From Acidobacteriaceae bacterium (GTDB lineage: Bacteria > Acidobacteriota > Terriglobia > Bryobacterales > Bryobacteraceae), in contig JAFAQG010000431.1 of NCBI GenBank assembly GCA_019246575.1, forward strand, positions 1-5,753: a DNA stretch of 5,753 bases, in the 5' to 3' direction. Numbering within the stretch: position 1 is the stretch's first letter; every line of letters starts with the position of its first letter. The translations under genes and the position numbers were made by a program. Shown piece after piece: positions 1 to 5,753 of the stretch. Below the pieces are notes generated by a model. The model was not told the DNA's origin. It saw only the letters and a list, made by a program, of their open reading frames with translations, and did not search any database.

Positions 1-1
1 T

Positions 2-1843
2 CTCGGTATTGCGCAGCAGGTGGGGCTCACCGGCACCGATCCCGAATTTCCGCCGACGATTAACGTCACCGGATACACCGGCTTGGTGGGCAGCGGTAAC
101 CATCTGCGGTATCAGACTCCAATCCGCAATAACGAGTACGTCGATAACGTGACACTCATTCGTGGGTCGCACGCCATTAAATTCGGCGGTTCGTTTCGTT
201 ACTCGTCGAATCTGGATCTCAATCGCAGCGGCGCGGGTGGCCGGTTCACTTTTAACAACATGGCAACCGGGAACGGGCTTGCTTCATTGCTCCTCGGATG
301 GGTGACAAGCGCCACTCTCACCGACGTGTTTCCGACGCAAAGCCGCGGCAATACCGCGGGAGCGTTTGTGCAGGACGATTGGAAGGTTACCCCTCGCTTT
401 ACGCTGAACATCGGGCTGCGTTATGACATCGATCAACCCCGCTGGGAGCAGATCGACAATCGCCAGAACTCGTTCGACACTCACGCCATCAATCCAGTCT
501 CAGGCACGCCGGGGATCGTCCTTTTCTCAGGCCGGGACGGGGTGAGTAAGTACGCGCATAACTGGGATTTGAACAATTTCGGCCCGCGCTTCGGCTTCGC
601 ATGGCGGGCGCGAGAGCGCTGGGTACTGCGAGGCGGCGCTGCCGTGGTCTACGAGCCGGAATACGATTCGGCCACGCCGCTGGTGGCCGGCCTCGGGTTC
701 AGTCTTCAGGGCAACTTCGTATCTCCTGACGGCGGCCTCACGCCGGCCTTCCTGTTGCGGAACGGCATGCCGGCTATCAAACCGCCGACGGAAGCCGACC
801 TCACTCCCGCATTTGGCGCGGTTCCCCTAGGCGCATCCCCGACAACCTCGGTAGAATTTTTCGATCGCAACAACCGCCGCACCGGATACCTGGAGACGTT
901 CAATTTCGATATTCAGCGCGAGCTTTCAAAAAATGTCCTGGTCGAAATCGGATACTTGGGCACGCTGGGACACAAGCTCGCCGGATCGAACAACCTCAGC
1001 CTCGACCAGGTGCCGACAAACCTTCTCGGCCCGGGCAACGCGCAGGTGCGGCGGCCCTTCCCGCAATTCAGCGATGTCGGCATCATCGCGCCCGCCATCG
1101 GCAATTCGAATTACGATGGCTTGAACCTGCACCTCGAGAAGCGCTTCAGCGCCGGCTTGCATTTCCAGGCCAACTACACCTTCTCGCGTTTTATCGACGA
1201 CATGGAATCGCGGGTACCGGCAAGCAATGCCGGCAGCTCATTCGTAAACAACTACGACCGCAAACAGAACCGCGGTTTATCGGGCAACGATGTCAAGCAC
1301 CGGCTGATCTGGAGTTCGGTATACGAACTGCCAGTCGGGAAAGGAAAGCCGGCCGACCTGGGCTTCTGGAACCATTTCATCGCCGGTTGGTCGACGGGAG
1401 TCATCGCGGAGATTCGGTCCGGCTCACCTTACGGCGTCACAGAGCAGACCAATACCACGGGTTCATTCTCGCCCAACGAACGTCCGAACGTGGTTGGCGA
1501 TCCCGTTTTGCCGAGTGATCGACCCTTGTCAGACAAGCTGAACGAGTGGTTCAACGTTGCGGCTTTCGCGCAGCCGCCACAATATGTATTTGGCAACGCC
1601 GGAAGAACGGCCGGATATGGTCCGGGTGCAGTGAACATCGATGTATCCGTGCTGAAGGATTTCGCCGTCCGGGAAAATCAGCGGCTGCAATTTCGGGCGG
1701 AGATGCTGAACGCGCCCAATCACCCGAATTTTGGGCTGCCGAACACCGCGCGCGGGGCGCCTAATTTCGGACGGATCACGTCATTGGCCCCGACGGGCAC
1801 ACAATCGCGCGTTGTGCAGTTGGGCTTGCACTATCAGTTTTGA
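2..1843 (+). CDS. TonB-dependent receptor, Oar-like, C-terminal part (5' truncated by window)
   Basis: This is the beta-barrel part of an outer-membrane TonB-dependent receptor. The frame is open to the window edge, so the true start lies upstream; the GTG at 20 is internal. The visible 613 residues are about half of the usual 1,000-1,200; the missing part should hold the signal peptide, carboxypeptidase-like regulatory domain and plug. Recognisable segments are HAIKFGGSFRY near residue 58, FVQDDWKVTPRFTLNIGLRYD-type strands at about 122-142, NFGPRFGFAWR near 192, a YTFSRFIDD strand near 394, and the late blocks RSGSPYG and RAEMLNAPNHPNFG. The protein ends in LGLHYQF, with a terminal Phe as expected for recognition by the BAM outer-membrane assembly machinery. 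This sub-family is greatly expanded in Acidobacteriota, and its ligands are mostly unknown; polysaccharide, peptide or cofactor uptake are all possible. No frameshift or internal stop is seen. The family call is firm, the substrate is not known. Confidence 0.93.
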   Translation, partial: LGIAQQVGLTGTDPEFPPTINVTGYTGLVGSGNHLRYQTPIRNNEYVDNVTLIRGSHAIKFGGSFRYSSNLDLNRSGAGGRFTFNNMATGNGLASLLLGWVTSATLTDVFPTQSRGNTAGAFVQDDWKVTPRFTLNIGLRYDIDQPRWEQIDNRQNSFDTHAINPVSGTPGIVLFSGRDGVSKYAHNWDLNNFGPRFGFAWRARERWVLRGGAAVVYEPEYDSATPLVAGLGFSLQGNFVSPDGGLTPAFLLRNGMPAIKPPTEADLTPAFGAVPLGASPTTSVEFFDRNNRRTGYLETFNFDIQRELSKNVLVEIGYLGTLGHKLAGSNNLSLDQVPTNLLGPGNAQVRRPFPQFSDVGIIAPAIGNSNYDGLNLHLEKRFSAGLHFQANYTFSRFIDDMESRVPASNAGSSFVNNYDRKQNRGLSGNDVKHRLIWSSVYELPVGKGKPADLGFWNHFIAGWSTGVIAEIRSGSPYGVTEQTNTTGSFSPNERPNVVGDPVLPSDRPLSDKLNEWFNVAAFAQPPQYVFGNAGRTAGYGPGAVNIDVSVLKDFAVRENQRLQFRAEMLNAPNHPNFGLPNTARGAPNFGRITSLAPTGTQSRVVQLGLHYQF

Positions 1844-1982
1844 AGCGCGGTTGCTCCGACTTCAATTATGAACGGGCCCCGGCGTTTGTTTGTGCGCAAG
1901 TCGTAGCCCTTTGAGGGCAAATGGGCAGCCGGCGGCGGCCAGACGCACGGCTCAAGCAACCATACGCGAGATAATCTTGTGC
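1844..1982 (+). other. Intergenic gap between receptor and cytochrome genes
   Basis: These 139 bases hold no convincing gene. The cytochrome frame is open upstream to a TTG at 1890, but the extra residues are Arg/Ala-rich with no export signal, so I treat this as non-coding. A short inverted repeat (GCCCT at 1906-1910, AGGGC at 1914-1918) has a five-base stem, a three-base loop and no T-run, too weak to call a terminator. The only promoter-like element is GATAAT at 1970-1975. Whether transcription reads through from the receptor gene cannot be told. Confidence 0.6.
1970..1975 (+). promoter_or_regulatory. Possible -10 element (GATAAT) close to the cytochrome start
   Basis: GATAAT matches the TATAAT consensus at five of six positions and ends seven bases before the ATG at 1983. 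Transcription would start at or next to the A of that ATG, giving a leaderless message. This would fit the lack of a good Shine-Dalgarno sequence before 1983. No recognisable -35 hexamer lies at the usual spacing (1947-1952 reads ACGGCT), so the call is tentative. Confidence 0.25.
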
Positions 1983-2915
1983 ATGAGCACACGTGCTCTG
2001 CTGGCCCTCGCCGCCACGTCCACCTGGTCACTAGTGTCGGCGCTTACTGTGGCTGTCCCGATTGTCGTTAACGCCCAGCAACGCGGCGCTCAGCAGCAAA
2101 CTCCCGGGGCAGAATCTTCGAGCGCCCGCGCCCAGCAGACGCCAACCCGGCGCCCCCGTGCCGGGGGAGGCGGAGGCGGCCGGACGTATCCTACGTATGA
2201 ACCTGGCGCTGTTGAGCGCGGCCAAAAACAATTTCTCGCTACCTGCGCGTTCTGCCATGGGTCGAACGCCAAGGGCGGTGAAAGTGGACCGGATCTGCTC
2301 CGGTCTCCGCTGGTTCTTGATGACGATCACGGCGACCACATAGGACCCGTGATCCTACATGGCCGGCCGGAAAAAGGCATGCCGAAGTTCTCCCTGTCAG
2401 CCGAGCAGATTTCTGACATCTCTGCATTTCTTCTCGATCGGGTGAAAGCAGCCGCTCTCCGCGGCACATATCAGATCCTCAATATCGTTGTTGGCGACCC
2501 CAAGGCAGGCGAGACCTACTTCAATGGCGTGGGTCAATGCTCCCATTGTCATTCCGTCACCGGCGATCTCGCCCACATCGGGTCGAAATACGATCCGGTG
2601 AGCATTCAGCAACGGCTTGTAATGCCGCGTGAAGGAAGAGGTGGTTTCATGCAGCCGCCACGGCCGGTAGCCGAAGCTGTGACTGCCACAATCACTCTGC
2701 CCTCGGGTGAATCGTTCACGGGGCGGATAGACCACATCGACGATTTCGTAGTTTCGATTACGGAAGCGAACGGGGATTACCATTCGTTCACCCGTTCCGG
2801 CGATGTTCCGAAAGTTGACGTTCATGATCCGCTTCAGCCTCACATCGACCTGCTGATGAAGTACACAGATACCGATATTCACAACCTGACCGCGTACTTA
2901 CTAACTCTGAAATGA
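1983..2915 (+). CDS. Exported diheme cytochrome c, partner of the downstream quinoprotein
   Basis: A 310-residue periplasmic electron carrier. I chose the ATG at 1983 because it directly precedes an export signal: MSTR, then a long hydrophobic stretch to about residue 29, and a likely cleavage after VVNA (31). The hydrophobic run is long enough that an uncleaved anchor is possible. Residues 32-67 are a Gln/Pro/Arg-rich linker ending in six glycines. The first cytochrome c domain (about 75-155) has CAFCH at 88-92 and a likely distal ligand Met133 in KGMPKF. The second heme site is CSHCH at 186-190, with Met214 (RLVMPR) or Met223 as candidate ligands. Residues 234-272 form a beta-rich insert, after which a helix at 295-310 (TDIHNLTAYLLTL) resembles the closing helix of a cytochrome c domain. 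The stop overlaps the quinoprotein ATG, which suggests translational coupling and a role as electron acceptor for that enzyme (inference). The two CxxCH motifs are certain; the partner role is likely. Confidence 0.92.
   Translation: MSTRALLALAATSTWSLVSALTVAVPIVVNAQQRGAQQQTPGAESSSARAQQTPTRRPRAGGGGGGRTYPTYEPGAVERGQKQFLATCAFCHGSNAKGGESGPDLLRSPLVLDDDHGDHIGPVILHGRPEKGMPKFSLSAEQISDISAFLLDRVKAAALRGTYQILNIVVGDPKAGETYFNGVGQCSHCHSVTGDLAHIGSKYDPVSIQQRLVMPREGRGGFMQPPRPVAEAVTATITLPSGESFTGRIDHIDDFVVSITEANGDYHSFTRSGDVPKVDVHDPLQPHIDLLMKYTDTDIHNLTAYLLTLK
2682..2798 (+). other. Sm-like beta module inserted in the second heme domain (residues 234-272)
   Basis: The stretch reads as alternating hydrophobic strands: TATITL, then a turn P-S-G, ESFTGRI, a D-x-x-D turn (250-253), FVVSIT, a turn N-G-D and YHSF. 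Gly242, Gly247 and Asp253 fall roughly where the Sm/LSm motif 1 has its conserved Gly, Gly and Asp. Heme-binding domains of Planctomycetes/Verrucomicrobia are known to have a similar dGr-x-x-x-G beta stretch between CxxCH and the last helix, so it may be a shared heme-domain feature rather than an RNA-binding fold. It is a by-eye structural guess. Confidence 0.45.
2912..2915 (+). promoter_or_regulatory. ATGA stop/start overlap coupling cytochrome and quinoprotein
   Basis: The quinoprotein ATG (2912-2914) and the cytochrome TGA (2913-2915) share three bases. There is no clear Shine-Dalgarno sequence just upstream (the preceding bases read CTAACTCTGAA), so the second gene is probably translated by termination-reinitiation. 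That would keep the two proteins in related amounts. Confidence 0.75.
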
Positions 2916-4588
2916 ATCGACGCCATTCTCTATCTCTCGTTAGTCTCGTCGCGTTTACAGTCAGCGCGCCGGGGCAGATACTCGATCCTGCGCTGTTGCT
3001 AAAACCCCCGACAGATGCTTGGCCCACATACAACGGCGATTACTCAGGCCGCCGCTTCAGCACGTTATCGCAGATCAATCAATCTACAATTAGAAACCTC
3101 AATCTGGCCTGGATCTATCGTGCAAACACGGGCGAGACGCCGCGGGCGATCATCGGAGGCGAAGCGCCGAAAGAGCAGGTCTCGGCAGCGGGCGGGCCGG
3201 TCACGGGTCCTGCCGGAGGCCCGGGCGCGTTCGGCACGCAAATTAAGTCCACCCCGTTGATGGTGAACGGTATCCTCTATCTCACCACTCCCGATAACAC
3301 CTGGGCGGTGGATGCGCGTTCCGGTCGTGAAATCTGGCACTATTTTTGGCGCACGAAAGGGGGCATTCACATAGGCAACCGCGGCGTCGGCATGTATGGG
3401 AATTGGCTCTTCTTCGAGACACCCGATGATTACCTCGTCTCTCTGGATGCAAAGACCGGGAAAGAACGATGGCACGTGGAAATCGCGGACGTAAGGCAGG
3501 AGTACTTCTCCACGCCTGCTCCTATGGTGATCGGCAATCACGTAATTGTGGGTACCGGCGGCGATTCATTGGACGTCCCCGGCTTTCTGGAATCGCACGA
3601 TCCTGAAACCGGTGCCGTGCAGTGGAAATGGTGGACTGAACCGCTGAAGCGAGGCGACCCGGGATCCGACACCTGGCCGGACGAGTACTCAATGCGCCAC
3701 GGCGGTGGTATGACATGGATACCCGGCACCTACGATCCGGAACTGCACCTCTATTACTTGGGAACGGGCAACCCGAATCCAGTTATGGCGGGCGGCAGCC
3801 GCAAGGGCGACAATCTGTGGACCTGCTCTATCGTTGCGCTGAATGTCGACACAGGAAAGATGGCGTGGTACTACCAGGTTTCGCCACATGACGTTCACGA
3901 TTGGGACGCGGTACAAACGCCCGTGCTCTTCAATGCTGAGCTCAACGGCAAGCCTCGTAAGTTGCTGGCTCAAGCTGCCCGGAATGGATACTTCTTCTTA
4001 CTCGACCGCACCAGCGGCGAGCATCTATTGACTGCTCCGCTTATTGAGACGCTGAACTGGTCGAAGGGACTCAGCGCGAAGGGTCAGCCCATCGGGAATC
4101 CCGAGAAAGAGGCCTCCATCCCCGGCGTTCTGGTTTCACCTGCTTCCGGTGGCGCGACAAACTGGCCGCCTCCCAGCTTCGATCCCGAAACAGGATTGTT
4201 TTACGTCAGCACGAATCAGTCGTTCAGTATGTTCTATCTCACCGACACGGATCCGCATCCCGAAGGATATGCCGCAGCAGAGCGCAATGCAGGCGGCTTG
4301 GGAGCGACGCTTCGCGCTATCGATTACAAGACCGGCAAAACAGTTTGGAGACACGATTACCCAGGCGGCGGCCTGTCCGGTTTGCTCACTACGGCCGGCA
4401 AATTACTCTTCTGCGGTGATGGTTCGCAGCACCTGGTCGCCTTCGATCCGGCGAATGGGAAAATTCTGTGGCATGCCGGTTTGAGCGCAAACATCAGCAA
4501 CGGACCCGAGACTTTTATGTTGGATGGCAAGCAGTATCTGATCGTGGGCGCGGGAGATAATCTTTACGCCTTCACGCTCGCCGATTAG
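2912..4588 (+). CDS. PQQ-dependent dehydrogenase-like quinoprotein (soluble, periplasmic)
   Basis: An eight-bladed propeller of the PQQ alcohol dehydrogenase superfamily, 558 residues, near the usual soluble length. It has a signal peptide (MNRRHSLSLVSLVAFTVSA, cleavage about 19-22) and the entry motif WPTYNGDYSGRRFS (37-50). Blade docking motifs of the A-x-D-x-x-T-G-x-x-x-W type recur at about 132-142, 177-187, 228-238, 309-319, 469-479 and 509-520. Compared by eye with methanol dehydrogenase MxaF, these pocket residues are kept: Arg157, Trp269, Asn287 in GTGNP, catalytic-type Asp330 in HDVHDWD, Arg357 in ARNG, and Asn417. Asp332 makes a D-x-D pair as in lanthanide enzymes. Missing are the adjacent Cys pair (Gly151-Ile152), the metal Glu (Ser219, with Asp218 beside it) and a pocket Trp (Leu488). 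There is no fused cytochrome domain, so the upstream diheme cytochrome is the obvious electron acceptor. It may belong to what NCBI calls 'acido-empty-quinoprotein' (from memory). The substrate is unknown and activity is not assured. Confidence 0.93.
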   Translation: MNRRHSLSLVSLVAFTVSAPGQILDPALLLKPPTDAWPTYNGDYSGRRFSTLSQINQSTIRNLNLAWIYRANTGETPRAIIGGEAPKEQVSAAGGPVTGPAGGPGAFGTQIKSTPLMVNGILYLTTPDNTWAVDARSGREIWHYFWRTKGGIHIGNRGVGMYGNWLFFETPDDYLVSLDAKTGKERWHVEIADVRQEYFSTPAPMVIGNHVIVGTGGDSLDVPGFLESHDPETGAVQWKWWTEPLKRGDPGSDTWPDEYSMRHGGGMTWIPGTYDPELHLYYLGTGNPNPVMAGGSRKGDNLWTCSIVALNVDTGKMAWYYQVSPHDVHDWDAVQTPVLFNAELNGKPRKLLAQAARNGYFFLLDRTSGEHLLTAPLIETLNWSKGLSAKGQPIGNPEKEASIPGVLVSPASGGATNWPPPSFDPETGLFYVSTNQSFSMFYLTDTDPHPEGYAAAERNAGGLGATLRAIDYKTGKTVWRHDYPGGGLSGLLTTAGKLLFCGDGSQHLVAFDPANGKILWHAGLSANISNGPETFMLDGKQYLIVGAGDNLYAFTLAD

Positions 4589-4597
4589 CTCGCCATC

Positions 4598-4605
4598 GAA
4601 GTGAG
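4598..4605 (+). promoter_or_regulatory. Possible ribosome binding site for the CRTAC1-like gene
   Basis: GAAGTGAG resembles a degenerate Shine-Dalgarno sequence and ends eight bases before the GTG at 4614. This supports GTG 4614 as the start. A rival is TTG 4629 with GAAG at 4620-4623 five bases ahead of it. An in-frame TGA at 4611-4613 rules out any earlier start. Confidence 0.4.
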
Positions 4606-4613
4606 TTTGTTGA

Positions 4614-5753
4614 GTGCGTGAAGACCGCTTGCTGACGCGCGCGGCTCTGTTTTCGTTTGTGTGTGCGTTCGCACTCTCGGCCGCAGTCTTTGAGGTTGGT
4701 ATTCCGCCTGGCCTGGATTTCACACAACGAAATTCGCCGACAACACAGAAGTATTTGATTGAAACAATGGGCGGCGGTGTTGCTCTCCTGGATTACAACA
4801 ATGATGGATTGTTAGATGTCTTCCTTGTGAACGGCGGGCGTGTTACGGATCCGATGCAGAGGCCCGAAAATTTCGCTCGCAGCGACCCCCGCTATTGGAA
4901 TCGCCTGTTTCGACAGAATCGCGATGGCAGCTTCACGGACGTGACGAAGGCGGCCGGATTGGCGAATGCAGGAGATACAAATTACGGCATGGGCGTTGCC
5001 GCTGCGGATTACGACAACGACGGATACACCGATCTTTACATCACGAATTACGGAAGGAACATCCTGTATCACAACAACGGAAACGGAACCTTCTCGGACG
5101 TGACGGAAAAAGCCGGAGTCGCAGCAGGCGGCTGGTCGGCGTCAGCAGGCTTCTTCGATTACGACAACGACGGACGCCTGGATCTTTTCGTTACCCGCTA
5201 TATGATTTGCGACACCGCGCATAGCAAGGCCTGTGGAGCTAGCTTGCGAGTCTATTGCCTTCCAGGCGAGTTTCCGGCCACCACCAACATTCTGTATCGA
5301 AATCGCGGTGATGGAACGTTTGAGGATGTGAGCCAGCGCTCTGGAATCGCGGCGTGCAAAGCTAGATCGCTCGGCGTCGCGTTTAACGACTACGACGATG
5401 ACGGCTTTGCTGATGTTTTTGTCGCGAATGACGGGATGGAAGAGTTCTTATTCCATAACAATGGCAACGGCACATTTACCGAACGAGCGCTGGAGGCAGG
5501 TGTCGCACTTTCAGACGACGGTAAACCGTATGCAGGCATCGGGGTCGATTTCCGCGATTATGACAACGACGGGCGGCCCGATATCATCGTCACGAACCTG
5601 GCGCGGCAGGTGTACGCTGTGTATCATAATGACGGGAACGGCTCATTCAGTTATCGCAGCCTGGAAAGCGGACTCGGCTCACTTACGGCTGGAAGCTCGG
5701 GCTGGGGCATGCACCTCGAAGATTTCGATAACGACGGATGGAAAGATCTTTTC
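4614..5753 (+). CDS. CRTAC1-like FG-GAP/VCBS repeat protein, N-terminal part (runs off window end)
   Basis: The first 380 codons of an exported Ca2+-binding propeller protein; the frame is still open at the window edge. The start is GTG 4614 (or TTG 4629), because an in-frame TGA sits at 4611 and the next ATG (4767) is inside the conserved ETMGGGVALLDYNNDG block. Residues 1-24 look like a Sec signal peptide (RLLTR, then AALFSFVCAFALSAA). The rest is built of FG-GAP/VCBS blades, each with a D-x-D/N-x-D-G Ca2+ loop, at 60-65, 132-137, 182-187, 259-264, 315-320 and 370-375. Secondary turns of the N-x-G-x-G-T-F type lie between them (for example 154-160, 230-236, 282-288). A segment with Cys199, Cys207 and Cys215 interrupts blades three and four. 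The family normally ends with an ASPIC/UnbV domain, expected beyond the window. The function is unknown, probably extracellular or periplasmic binding or adhesion. Only 25 bases separate it from the quinoprotein, so the same operon is likely. Confidence 0.92.
   Translation, partial: MREDRLLTRAALFSFVCAFALSAAVFEVGIPPGLDFTQRNSPTTQKYLIETMGGGVALLDYNNDGLLDVFLVNGGRVTDPMQRPENFARSDPRYWNRLFRQNRDGSFTDVTKAAGLANAGDTNYGMGVAAADYDNDGYTDLYITNYGRNILYHNNGNGTFSDVTEKAGVAAGGWSASAGFFDYDNDGRLDLFVTRYMICDTAHSKACGASLRVYCLPGEFPATTNILYRNRGDGTFEDVSQRSGIAACKARSLGVAFNDYDDDGFADVFVANDGMEEFLFHNNGNGTFTERALEAGVALSDDGKPYAGIGVDFRDYDNDGRPDIIVTNLARQVYAVYHNDGNGSFSYRSLESGLGSLTAGSSGWGMHLEDFDNDGWKDLF
4791..5738 (+). repeat. Six coding repeats encoding D-x-D/N-x-D-G calcium loops
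   Basis: The loops start at 4791, 5007, 5157, 5388, 5556 and 5721, spaced 50 to 77 codons apart. The copies at 5007 and 5157 are identical over 18 bases (GATTACGACAACGACGGA); the others differ mainly at third positions. This is protein-level FG-GAP repetition, not a mobile or regulatory DNA repeat. Near-identical copies could allow recombination that changes blade number. Confidence 0.85.

Noticed and set aside
1906..1918. Inverted repeat GCCCT-TTG-AGGGC as a terminator after the receptor gene
   Set aside because: The stem is only five base pairs with a three-base loop and is not followed by a T-run; such repeats arise often by chance in GC-rich DNA.
1890..1982. Upstream TTG start for the cytochrome gene
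   Set aside because: It would put 31 Arg/Ala-rich residues before a clear signal peptide, which would block normal export. The ATG at 1983 fits far better.
2161..2183. G-rich tract as a G-quadruplex or regulatory element
   Set aside because: The runs are mostly GG and are explained by the codons of the six-glycine linker in the cytochrome; nothing suggests a separate function.
2397..2882. 161-codon open frame on the - strand inside the cytochrome gene
   Set aside because: It is antisense to a gene with two heme motifs, shows no recognisable domain, and fits the chance open frames expected opposite GC-rich coding DNA.
3065..3541. 158-codon open frame on the - strand inside the quinoprotein gene
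   Set aside because: Shadow of a strongly supported gene; its translation is Arg-rich with no domain or start signal.
4656..4670. Lipoprotein signal (Cys17) in the CRTAC1-like protein
   Set aside because: The residues before Cys17 are F-S-F-V and lack the small residue expected just before a lipobox cysteine; an ordinary Sec signal with cleavage near residue 24 fits better.
4895..5224. 109-codon + strand frame inside the CRTAC1-like gene
   Set aside because: Its Arg-rich translation is the off-frame reading of the Ca2+-loop repeats; the main frame has all FG-GAP motifs.

Overview
The window looks like a piece of an acidobacterial chromosome (phylum Acidobacteriota, Solibacter/Bryobacter-like or a related soil lineage). 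This is inferred from gene content: an Oar-type TonB-dependent receptor with the wording typical of acidobacterial paralogues, a PQQ-dehydrogenase-like protein paired with a diheme cytochrome c, and a CRTAC1-type Ca2+-loop propeller protein. The DNA is moderately GC-rich and densely coding. All four genes are on the + strand, and I see no tRNA, rRNA, CRISPR array, insertion sequence or phage gene.

Layout: (1) 2-1843, C-terminal 613 residues of a TonB-dependent outer-membrane receptor whose start lies before the window; (2) 1844-1982, a 139-base non-coding gap with a possible -10 element directly before the next start codon; (3) 1983-2915, an exported diheme cytochrome c of 310 residues; (4) 2912-4588, an exported quinoprotein (PQQ) dehydrogenase-like propeller of 558 residues whose ATG overlaps the cytochrome stop in an ATGA; (5) 4614-5753, the first 380 codons of an exported FG-GAP/VCBS (CRTAC1-like) protein that runs off the window end. 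It starts only 25 bases after the quinoprotein stop, at a GTG (or a TTG five codons later).

How they may work together (inference): the quinoprotein would oxidise a substrate in the periplasm and pass electrons to the diheme cytochrome made from the same transcript. The Ca2+-rich propeller protein is exported too, so the three-gene unit 1983-5753 looks like one exported-protein operon. The receptor upstream could import substrate, cofactor or metal, but its membership in the operon is not shown.

The most interesting points are at residue level. The quinoprotein keeps much of the PQQ pocket and has the Asp-x-Asp pair (D330/D332) associated with lanthanide-dependent alcohol dehydrogenases, yet it lacks the vicinal Cys-Cys disulfide and the usual metal-binding Glu. 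The cytochrome appears to carry a small Sm-like beta module inserted in its second heme domain. Comparisons with methanol dehydrogenase were made by eye from memory.
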